In this document: positions 26,397-34,286 of the stretch, in pieces
How positions within the stretch are numbered: position 1 is the stretch's first letter
Layout of the letters: every line of letters begins with the position of its first letter
The notes under the pieces: generated by a model
Databases searched by the model: none
What the model saw: the letters and a program-made list of their open reading frames with translations, nothing else
What the model was told of the DNA's origin: nothing
Assembly (NCBI GenBank): GCA_020845955.1
Contig: JADLEU010000125.1
Coordinates: 1-64,000, forward strand
From: Anaerolineales bacterium
Lineage (GTDB): Bacteria; Chloroflexota; Anaerolineae; Anaerolineales; UBA6663
Direction of reading: 5' to 3'
Length of the DNA stretch: 64,000 bases
Program-made: the position numbers and the translations under genes

Positions 26397-27793
26397 CGCC
26401 CACCCCCGCGCGTCAGCGCCGCGGCCGGCGTGGGCGCCACCGCCACGAACGACGCCTGCCGGCGCGCCGTCTGCCACAGGTTGTAAGCAAAGCACAAGAC
26501 GCCGCCGGCCGCCATCAACCCGCCCACCAGCCGCAGCGCGAAGTATGGCGACATGGACCTGACGGTCTCGAGGAAGGGAACGCTGTTGGTCTGCCAGTTC
26601 TGGCCCTGGATCAGCCCGGCGATCCACAGCGACACCATGAAGATGCCCATGCCGACCGTGGTCAGCCAATAGTGCCACTCCGCCAGCGTCCGGCTGTAGA
26701 GGGGCCGGCGTACCAGCACCGGCACCATCAGGTAAGCCGCGGCAAAGGCCCAAAACGAATAGTCGACCACGAACGCCAGGTGGCTGTGCCCGATCACCCA
26801 ATTAGTCAGGTGGACCTGCATCGAGAAGGTGCGGAACGATTGGGCCAGGCCCTGGACACAGGTCAGGGCCCAAAACAGCGCGCCGGTCGCCAGGAAGCGC
26901 AGCGCCACGTCGTCCAGCGCTCGCTGCCACCGGCCGCGCATGGTCATGAAGAAGTTGACCATGAAGGCAATCGTCGGCACGGCGGCCAGGATGCTGAAGA
27001 CGACCGTCAGGTATTCCAGCCAGTCGGGCGCGGGGCTGTTCAGCTGGTGGTGCTGGCCGGTCCAGACGCTCCACAGGCCCCACAGCCCCAGGCGATGGCT
27101 GTACAACGGTTGGTCGACCAGCTTGGGCAGCAGGTAGAGGGCCAGGCCCAGCCCGGCGGTGGTGAACCAGGCGTTGAATAGGTTGTGGACGAAGAAGTAG
27201 TTGACGATGCTGTCGTTCATCCCACGGTAGGCGCCCGACGGGTCCCAGATCTTGTTGCCCACCGCGTAGACCCCGACGAATACCAGGGTGGCAGCCATGA
27301 AGCTCCACAAGCTGATGTAGACCTTTGGCTCCTGGCGCCGAGCAAACGTGCCCCAGATGTTGATTGCCAGCAGCACCCAGTTGGCAATCAACAGCAGATC
27401 GAGCGGCCAGATCAGCTCAGCATACTCGCGCCCCTGCGTCAGGCCGGCCGGCAAGGTCACGGCCGCGCCGACAAGCATCAGGTTCCACAACCACCAGTTG
27501 GCGTGCGCCAGCCGCTCGCTGAACAACTGGGCGCGCGTTATCCGCGGCAGGATAAACAGGATCGCCGCCGCATACGCTTGCGACAGCCAGCCATAAATCA
27601 TCAGATTGACGTGCGCCGGGCGCAGGCGGCCAAAGCTGAGGTAGGGCTTGAGGTCGAGCGGCAAACGGTCGTAGACCGCCGGCACGTACAGCAGGGTGGC
27701 CAGGGTCAGACCCATCAGGCCTGGCAACAACAACCAGAAGAGTGCCGAGTAGAAGAAACGACGGCTGGCGCTGCCCGATTCGGTGCTGAGCAT
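26393..27793 (-). CDS. ccoN: heme-copper oxidase subunit I, cbb3/NOR-like (CcoN-like)
   Basis: RPAHVNLMIYGWL, FFVHNLFNAWFTTAGLG, SVWTGQHHQLNSPAPDWLEYL, TNWVIGHSHLAF; ~12 TM segments. Confidence 0.85.
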   Translation of the reverse strand: MLSTESGSASRRFFYSALFWLLLPGLMGLTLATLLYVPAVYDRLPLDLKPYLSFGRLRPAHVNLMIYGWLSQAYAAAILFILPRITRAQLFSERLAHANWWLWNLMLVGAAVTLPAGLTQGREYAELIWPLDLLLIANWVLLAINIWGTFARRQEPKVYISLWSFMAATLVFVGVYAVGNKIWDPSGAYRGMNDSIVNYFFVHNLFNAWFTTAGLGLALYLLPKLVDQPLYSHRLGLWGLWSVWTGQHHQLNSPAPDWLEYLTVVFSILAAVPTIAFMVNFFMTMRGRWQRALDDVALRFLATGALFWALTCVQGLAQSFRTFSMQVHLTNWVIGHSHLAFVVDYSFWAFAAAYLMVPVLVRRPLYSRTLAEWHYWLTTVGMGIFMVSLWIAGLIQGQNWQTNSVPFLETVRSMSPYFALRLVGGLMAAGGVLCFAYNLWQTARRQASFVAVAPTPAAALTRGGGR

Positions 27794-27802
27794 GGAACCG
27801 GT

Positions 27803-28459
27803 CTAAAAGGTCAGGCTGCCGCGCGTCCGGATGGCGTAGTCGATCAGCGCCGCGCCGCCAATCAGTTTGGCTTCCGGGATCAGGTCCTCGGCCTTGATAT
27901 TGCGCACGCTGGCTGTCTGGGTACACACCTCGATCCGCACCCCCATATCGAGCGCCTCGGCGATGCGCTGGGCGATGGTCGGACCGCCTTGGGGCGAGGC
28001 GTCCTTGTCGACCACATCGCGCTTGGCGGCATCCGCGCCCTCTTGCACGCAGTACACGACTGTGTCCTGGCCCATGGCAGCCGCCAACGCCGCGTACATG
28101 AAAGCGGCGCGCACCTGGCCCGGCGCGTTAAGCCCGGTGCGCAGCACCACCAGGAACAGGTTATTGTCGCTCTCGGGTCGCTCGCTGGCCGGGCCGAGCG
28201 CCTGGCCCTTGCGCACGTAAAAAGTATATCCATCGTGGCTCGACTGCTCGATGGCAAGCAGGTCGGCCCGGATCCGCTGCGCCCAGGTCTCAAGGTCGGG
28301 GACGGTGTTACCATCGGTGCTGGCCACAGCGAGCACCTGGCCGGTAGTCATATCGGCCAGCGCTTGCTCCGCCTGCAGGATGGGCACCGGGTACTTCATA
28401 CCGCGGCAGTCCAGCATGCGATCGGCTTGTGGCATCGCCATCGGGGCTCTCCTGGACAT
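27803..28459 (-). CDS. TusA-like / DsrE-like sulfur-carrier fusion protein
   Basis: MLDCRGMKYPVPILQAEQAL (TusA-like, Cys of CPxP replaced by Tyr) followed by DsrE-like FLVVLRTGLNAPGQVRAAFMYAALAAAMGQDTVVYCVQEGA...IEVCTQTASVRNI. Confidence 0.8.
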   Translation of the reverse strand: MSRRAPMAMPQADRMLDCRGMKYPVPILQAEQALADMTTGQVLAVASTDGNTVPDLETWAQRIRADLLAIEQSSHDGYTFYVRKGQALGPASERPESDNNLFLVVLRTGLNAPGQVRAAFMYAALAAAMGQDTVVYCVQEGADAAKRDVVDKDASPQGGPTIAQRIAEALDMGVRIEVCTQTASVRNIKAEDLIPEAKLIGGAALIDYAIRTRGSLTF

Positions 28460-28533
28460 TGTCAAATTCGCGAGTACGACAATAGTAACCCTAATCATCT
28501 AATAGTCAAGTGTGGTGGGGAGCATTTCAGGGC

Positions 28534-29390
28534 TTATCCATATGCAAGGTCACACAAGCACCTGACGGTGGTGCAGGTGTCGCGACGATAATGCATACCG
28601 TTCGCATGGTCCCCATGCCCGCGGACGATGGCCAGCAACCGGGCCGGGTCGGCTTCTGCGGCCACCAGGCTGGTGATGCCGGAGACAACTTCAGCCTGGT
28701 GTTGGTCACGCGCCACGAGTTGGGTCTGGCGTTCCAGCTTGAACACCTGGGCCGCCCCGGGCCAGTCACTGGTCGCGGTCAACAGAGCGCTGCCGGTCAG
28801 GCTGTGGGTCTCAATGCGTCCATGCCCGCTGGTGGTGGTGCGCGCGCGGGCAAAGTCGGGCAGCGCGGGCGAAAAGCGTGGCACACAGCCGTGGGCATTG
28901 TCGAACAACTGCTCAATGTCGCGCTTGAGTTGCGGCTCGCGAAGCGTGTCTTTGACCGTCCAGGCATGGTCGCCCCCGCCCGCACGATCATCAGCGACAG
29001 CGAGCGCTGAGCAAACATGGCGTCCTCCCGCGTCAGATCTTCCAGCCGTAACCCCCGGGCTCAGCGACCCCCGGTAGGGATTGTGACAGGGCATAGCCAG
29101 CCGCTTGAGCTCAAAGGCTGCGTTCAACAGCCCGCACCCGTCTTGCGCCCAGACCGCCATCCCATTTGGGGTATCTTCGCCGGCCGTTTTTGCCAGCACC
29201 AGCGCCACAAAGTGACCGCCAGTTCGTAGCGTCGCCCTTGCCGCCCGCGCCGATCCGTCACGCGTTGCAAGTGGGCATCCAAGCGGTGCACGTCCAAGAC
29301 GACCCCGTCCGCATCCTGCGCCAATTTCTGGATCAATGTGCTATCGTCCATCGTGCCTTTCCTCAAGGCGTGGTGGGCGTGATCGGCCAA
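28534..29390 (-). pseudogene. decayed ISAs1-family transposase (multiple frameshifts)
   Basis: TTTSGHGRIETHSLTGSA..DWPGAAQVFKLERQ...EVVSGITSLVAAEADPARLLAIVRGHGDHANGMHYRRD in one frame; DAMFAQRSLSLMIVRAGA and RVTDRRGRQGRRYELAVTL in others. Confidence 0.78.
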
Positions 29391-29910
29391 TTAGACCTGA
29401 GCGCGCTGTACGCCCGCCACGGCCCGGTGGGCGGCGAGCCGTTCGCCCCCGAGTTGCCGCTGGGGCTGCTGTTCTACGGCTATGCCACGGGGGCGTTCAG
29501 TTCGCGCAAGATCGAGAAGGCCACCTGCGAGAGCCTGCCCTTTCGGTTTGTAGCCGGCAACCTGCATCCCGATCACGACACTCTGGCCCAATTCCGCAAG
29601 ACCTTTCTGGGCGAGATTGGGGAGCTGTTTGTCCATATCCTGCTGCTGGCCCAAACAGCCGGCGTGCTGAAGCTGGGCAACCTGAGCCTGGATGGCAGCA
29701 AGATCCACGCCGATGCATTCAAGAGCCATGCCGTAAGTTACAAGCGGCTGATCGAACCGGAGGTCCAGTTGGGTCAGGAAGTGGCGGACGTGTTGAGGTG
29801 GGCGAACAGGTCGATCAGGGCGAGCGCGCGCTGCCCGCCGGACTGATCATCAGCGATGAAGTGGCGATCCGCCAAGCGCGCTTGGTGCCAGAAATTTCGG
29901 CAGGCAAGCC
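29360..29910 (+). pseudogene. truncated IS1182-like transposase N-terminal fragment
   Basis: VGVIGQLDLSALYARHGPVGGEPFAPELPLGLLFYGYATGAFSSRKIEKATCESLPFRFVAGNLHPDHDTLAQFRKTFLGEIGELF...LSLDGSKIHADAFKSHAVSYKRL; then frame-shifted GEQVDQGERALPAGLIISDEVAIRQARL. Confidence 0.78.
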
Positions 29911-30118
29911 TGGAAGGACGACATTGAACTGCCCGAACGACCTCGAGATGGCCCATCCTTTGGTTAGCCCAGCACGCCTTCAGCCGGTTCTCTCCGACAG
30001 GCTACTGGTGCAGGATCAAGGGACCTATTCGGGATGGCCGGAGACGCCGCGCTTGTGGCGGCACGCCCACCGGCAGGCCGAGGCCGGCCACGAGATCCCG
30101 ACAGGGTCATCTGACACC

Positions 30119-30559
30119 TCACTGGGGTGACACGGTCACATGCACCCATTGGTTGGCGCCGGCCGGCAGGTCGAAGGACTTACTGATCGCCCACACCTGG
30201 CCGCTTGTTTTGTTGTGAAGGACGACCCAGCGGAAGGGGCCGGTGTTGAAGTCCTTGCCCAGCACCCACCAGACCTTTTGTTGGCCCTCGTCCAGGTCGC
30301 CGCGCCAGCCTTCAACCTCATGCCAGCCGCCCAACGGATCGGCCCACTGCACCACGGTCCAGGCGCTGGCGGGGGCGCCGGGGGCGTGCAGGGCTATGGC
30401 GGCCACGGCGGAGGCCGGAGCGCCAGCCGGCAACGTGGCGACCGGCGTGCGCTCGGGCGCCTGGGCGAGCGCGGCCCGCCCCGAGTTCAGCGCTAGGCCA
30501 GCGCAGGCCAGCAGACCGGCCAGAACGGTGCTTAGAATCAACATTACGCGACTTCGCAT
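30119..30559 (-). CDS. secreted hypothetical protein
   Basis: N-terminal signal peptide MRSRVMLILSTVLAGLLACAGLALNSGRAALAQA. Confidence 0.65.
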   Translation of the reverse strand: MRSRVMLILSTVLAGLLACAGLALNSGRAALAQAPERTPVATLPAGAPASAVAAIALHAPGAPASAWTVVQWADPLGGWHEVEGWRGDLDEGQQKVWWVLGKDFNTGPFRWVVLHNKTSGQVWAISKSFDLPAGANQWVHVTVSPQ

Positions 30560-30589
30560 GCTGCGTCTCCTCCGACGGGCGCCAGCCGC

Positions 30590-31117
30590 TCAGGGGCGCG
30601 GCGGAAACACGCCCTGCAAGGCAATGCAAAAGTTGACGGTCAGATAGGGCATCAGGTTGTTGTGGGGCAGGCCCCCGCCGGCTGGCGCCAGGGCCTCGGG
30701 CGCCAGCGTGGTGAGATCACTGTTGGTCGTGGTCTGATAGGCGCTGACCGTCCGCGAGCGCGCCAGACCGACGTTGGCGGAGGGCACGGCCAGCAGCGCC
30801 GGGTTGACCGCCGCGATCACCGTGTGCGTATGCGCCGGGATATCCGACTCAAGCAGGGTCACGGTGTGGCTGCCGCCGGTTTCGCCCAAGTCGTGAAGCG
30901 ACAGGCCTGGCCCCTGGCCCGGATGCATCGGCGCGCGGCCCTGCAAGTCGGGCAGCGCAAAGTTCGACTCGCCGTTGCCGCCGTAAGTCGTGCCCAGCAA
31001 CGAAAACAAGGCGATGTTCTGGCTGAGCGGCAGCAGCTGCCCATCGCAGAAGGCCCAGCCCGTGGGGGCGAAGTTGAAGGGAAATATCCGAATTTCAGCG
31101 ACGAAAGGGTCTGCCAT
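30590..31117 (-). CDS. phage tail collar / MdpB-like protein, copy 1
   Basis: AEIRIFPFNFAPTGWAFCDGQLLPLSQNIALFSLLGTTYGGNGESNFALPDLQGR. Confidence 0.9.
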   Translation of the reverse strand: MADPFVAEIRIFPFNFAPTGWAFCDGQLLPLSQNIALFSLLGTTYGGNGESNFALPDLQGRAPMHPGQGPGLSLHDLGETGGSHTVTLLESDIPAHTHTVIAAVNPALLAVPSANVGLARSRTVSAYQTTTNSDLTTLAPEALAPAGGGLPHNNLMPYLTVNFCIALQGVFPPRP

Positions 31118-31126
31118 GGCGACCTC

Positions 31127-31630
31127 CTAAGTGGGGGACGGAAAGATACCAAACAGCGAGATGATGAAGTCCACGCACAGGTACGGCTGGAAGTTGGTGT
31201 GCGGCTGGCTGCCCCCCGTCGGCGAGGCTGAGTCGGCGTTGAGCGACGACCCGCCCTGGGCCGCAAAGTAGAGCCTCCCCTGCGTGAGGCTGCCCAGGAC
31301 GTTGTGGGCGGCCGAGACCTGGTCGGCAGGGTTGGAGGTGGCCAAGAACGCGTGATTGTGGGACGGGATCTGGCTGACGGTCAGCGTGATTTCTTCAGCG
31401 CCGCCCGTCTCGGCCAGGATGACGCCGTTGCCCTGATGAATGGGCACACGGCCTCGCAGATCGGGCAAGGCGAACGTCGATTCGCCGTCTCCGCCGTACG
31501 TCGTGCCGATCAACTGGAATAGGGTCTCGTTCTCCGAGATCGGCAGCAACTGGCCCTCGCAAAACATCCAACCAGCCGGGGCGAAGTTGCCGGCAAACAT
31601 GCGAATTTCGCCAACGTAAGGTTGTGCCAT
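31127..31630 (-). CDS. phage tail collar / MdpB-like protein, copy 2
   Basis: GEIRMFAGNFAPAGWMFCEGQLLPISENETLFQLIGTTYGGDGESTFALPDLRGR. Confidence 0.9.
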   Translation of the reverse strand: MAQPYVGEIRMFAGNFAPAGWMFCEGQLLPISENETLFQLIGTTYGGDGESTFALPDLRGRVPIHQGNGVILAETGGAEEITLTVSQIPSHNHAFLATSNPADQVSAAHNVLGSLTQGRLYFAAQGGSSLNADSASPTGGSQPHTNFQPYLCVDFIISLFGIFPSPT

Positions 31631-31639
31631 CGTGCCTCC

Positions 31640-32140
31640 CTAACTCGCGCTGGGAAAGATGCCTTGCAGGGCAATGCAAAAGTTCAGGGTGAGAAACGGC
31701 TGCGCGTTCAGGTGCGCCTGGCTGCCGCCCAGGTTGGCTACGGTGCCCGGCAGCAGCGCCGTGAGGTTGGCCGGCGCACCGTACAACTGCCCCTGAGCTG
31801 AAGACAGGATATTGTTGGTAGGCACCGGCGAATTGCCCGGAGTGGTCGATGCCTGAAGCGCGTGTGTGTGCTCTGGCAGCTCTGAAATGGACAGGGTGTG
31901 CCCCATCTCCCCGCCGCGCTCGCCCAGGGTATGGCCGCTGCCCATGTGAAGGGGGACTCGCCCGCGCAGGTCTGGCAGGGCAAAGTTCACCCGGCCATCC
32001 CCGCCGTAGGTTGTGCCCAACAGCGAGAACAGCGCCTGGTTCTGGTTGATGGGCAGCAATTGCCCGTTGCACACCGCCCAGCCCGTGGGGGCGAACACGA
32101 AAGACATGATGCGAATCTCAGACAAGAAGGGTTCGGCCAT
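31640..32140 (-). CDS. phage tail collar / MdpB-like protein, copy 3
   Basis: SEIRIMSFVFAPTGWAVCNGQLLPINQNQALFSLLGTTYGGDGRVNFALPDLRGR. Confidence 0.9.
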   Translation of the reverse strand: MAEPFLSEIRIMSFVFAPTGWAVCNGQLLPINQNQALFSLLGTTYGGDGRVNFALPDLRGRVPLHMGSGHTLGERGGEMGHTLSISELPEHTHALQASTTPGNSPVPTNNILSSAQGQLYGAPANLTALLPGTVANLGGSQAHLNAQPFLTLNFCIALQGIFPSAS

Positions 32141-32166
32141 GACAGGTCTCCTGCACCAACGTGGCG

Positions 32167-32466
32167 TTACGTGAAAATGGCCTCGTACTGCATCCGGCCG
32201 CCGCGCGGCCCGAGCGGAACGATGAACAACTCCAGGTCGTCCAACTGATCGTGCGCCAGCCGATAGGTGCCCTGGCGCAAGTACTGCCCGCTCTCTGGCC
32301 CCAGGAATAGCAGCGAGAACGGCCGGCGCAGCCCGGGCGCGCGCGGCTGCCCCAGTTCGGTGGCGCGCTCCAGGGTCAGCGCAATAGGCGCGTAGCCCGC
32401 CAGGGTGAGGTAGAACTCCTGGCCTACCAGCGGCTCAAAGTCGGCGCAGTGGAGTGTTTCAAGCAT
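32167..32466 (-). CDS. small DUF6916-like protein
   Basis: MLETLHCADFEPLVGQEFYLTLAGYAPIALTLERATELGQPRAPGLRRPFSLLFLGPES...LAHDQLDDLELFIVPLGP. Confidence 0.65.
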   Translation of the reverse strand: MLETLHCADFEPLVGQEFYLTLAGYAPIALTLERATELGQPRAPGLRRPFSLLFLGPESGQYLRQGTYRLAHDQLDDLELFIVPLGPRGGRMQYEAIFT

Positions 32467-32962
32467 CGGTAGCTGGCTCCGGCTCCCATTGCAGCCGGTA
32501 GTAAACGCCCTTGTCGTCCACCACCCGGAAGTCCAACCGCTGATATAGGCGCAAGGCGGGGTTGAACCGCTCCACGTGGATGGTGACCGGCACACCCCGT
32601 GTGCGGCCTTCCGCCAAGACCTGCCGCAGCAGACGCGTGCCCAGACCGTGGCCGCGGTACGGCGGCAGTAGTGCCAGATCCATGATGCGCAGCTCGGCAG
32701 GCCGGCGATGCAGGTACAGCCGGCCTGCCGCCTCGCCGTCCGCCACGATCACCAGAAACTCGGCGCCAGGATAATTGCTGCGATAGGAGCTGGCCTGGGC
32801 CGCGTATTGCGCGGCGACAAAGGCTTGCTTCTGGGCCTCCGTCCAGTCCAACAGCGACAGCTCCTCTGCGCGGGTGCTGCCGTAGACCCGCAGGAGAAAG
32901 GCCTCGTCCTCCGGGCACGCGGGGCGGAGGGCCAGGCACATTTCAGAGGTTGGGATAGGCAT
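32459..32962 (-). CDS. GNAT-family N-acetyltransferase
   Basis: LALRPACPEDEAFLLRVYGSTR...LALLPPYRGHGLGTRLLRQVLAEGRTRGVPVTIHVERFNPALRLYQRLDFRVVDDKGVYYRLQW. Confidence 0.9.
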   Translation of the reverse strand: MPIPTSEMCLALRPACPEDEAFLLRVYGSTRAEELSLLDWTEAQKQAFVAAQYAAQASSYRSNYPGAEFLVIVADGEAAGRLYLHRRPAELRIMDLALLPPYRGHGLGTRLLRQVLAEGRTRGVPVTIHVERFNPALRLYQRLDFRVVDDKGVYYRLQWEPEPATDA

Positions 32963-34241
32963 ACAGCCAACCGGTGCGCGGCGCCTGCCGCAGCGCCGCC
33001 AGGCGCGGGTCGTGCAGATCGACGGGCGGCAGCGCTGACAAGACCTGATTGACCAGGCCGCCCGGCCCCGCCTGAACCTGGCGCAGGTAGAGCGGCGTTT
33101 GGGCCTGCCGAGTGACAGGATCGATGCCCCACGCACCGCGCGGGCCCGCAAAGCGCGTCGCCAGCAGCGCCTCGCGCACCACCTCCGGGCGGCCGGCGCT
33201 GGCGCCCGCGGCAGCCAGAGCCTCGGTCAGCCAGCGCGCGGTATCGTAACCCACCGCGGCAAACACATCGGGCACGCTACCGGTCAGGTCGGTGTAGGCG
33301 GCGGTAAAGGCCCGGTTGTGGGACGTGTCCAGGGTCGGGGCCCAACTGAGCGCGCTGTGGGCGCCAATCGCGGCGCTGCCCATCTCTGGCAGCAGGCTTT
33401 CGTCCGTCAGGAAGCCCGAACCCACCAGGGGAATGTCGCCGCTGAGGCCGGCCTCGGCGTAGCAACGCACAAAGGCCACCGCCTCCGGGCCGCTGTACGC
33501 GGCATAGACAAAGTCGGGCCGGGCACGCTTGATCTCGGCCATCACCTCGCTGACCGGCCGCGGCCCGCTCGGGCCAAAGTTGATGTGGCGGGCGGCCACC
33601 TGCCCCCGCGCCGCCTCGATACCCAGTTCGGCCGCGTAGAGGGCATCGTAACCGCTTTCGTACATCGAGGCCGCTACAAGTGCGCGCGGGCCAAGGTGCT
33701 CAACCGCCCAGGCGCCCATGGCCCAGTTCGACTGCCAATAGCCGACGGTGCTGTAAAAGAGGTGGGGGCCATCTTCATCCGCGCGCACGACGTTGGCGCC
33801 GCCGTCAACCACCACCAGGTTAGTGCCGCCCTGGCCGATCACGTCGCGGAGCTGCGCGGCGGCGTATGAGCCCACCACGCCAATGACAACGCCCAACTCG
33901 TCCGGCTCCACGGCCTGACGGACCTTGAGCGGCTCCGGCGCGGCCGTGCCGGCATCGCTGGCCGCCAGGCGCAGCCCCGTCCCACCCCACCCGGCCACCT
34001 GGTCCCAATACAGGCGGAGGCCGCCGGCGAGCCTACGCCCCAGGCCCGCGGTCGCCTGTGGGCCAAGCAGCCGCACGGGTTGGCGGTTGAAGGGCGCGCT
34101 GGCCCGCAGGAAAGCAGCCACTGCTGAACGACCCGAGCCGCTCGAGAGGTGGCTGACGGCCGCGGCGCCGCCGGCCAGCGCAGCGAACTTCAGAAAGCGA
34201 CGCCGGCTCGAGCCGCGCGCGGCCTGGTCGGGTTTACTCAC
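32943..34241 (-). CDS. ABC-type periplasmic substrate-binding protein (branched-chain amino acid/Leu-Ile-Val type), Tat-like signal
   Basis: RGSSRRRFLKFAALAGGAAAVSHL; GVVGSYAAAQLRDVIGQGGTNLVVVDGGAN...; DFVYAAYSGPEAVAFVRCYAEAGL. Confidence 0.8.
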   Translation of the reverse strand: MSKPDQAARGSSRRRFLKFAALAGGAAAVSHLSSGSGRSAVAAFLRASAPFNRQPVRLLGPQATAGLGRRLAGGLRLYWDQVAGWGGTGLRLAASDAGTAAPEPLKVRQAVEPDELGVVIGVVGSYAAAQLRDVIGQGGTNLVVVDGGANVVRADEDGPHLFYSTVGYWQSNWAMGAWAVEHLGPRALVAASMYESGYDALYAAELGIEAARGQVAARHINFGPSGPRPVSEVMAEIKRARPDFVYAAYSGPEAVAFVRCYAEAGLSGDIPLVGSGFLTDESLLPEMGSAAIGAHSALSWAPTLDTSHNRAFTAAYTDLTGSVPDVFAAVGYDTARWLTEALAAAGASAGRPEVVREALLATRFAGPRGAWGIDPVTRQAQTPLYLRQVQAGPGGLVNQVLSALPPVDLHDPRLAALRQAPRTGWLYAYPNL

Positions 34242-34286
34242 TTCGGCCTCCTATCATACTCCACCTCTATCGCTGCCGGGCACATC

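Noticed and set aside
30590-32140. Prophage or tailocin based on the tail-collar proteins
   Set aside because: No capsid, terminase, sheath, baseplate, holin or integrase genes around them; collar-type MdpB proteins occur outside phages.
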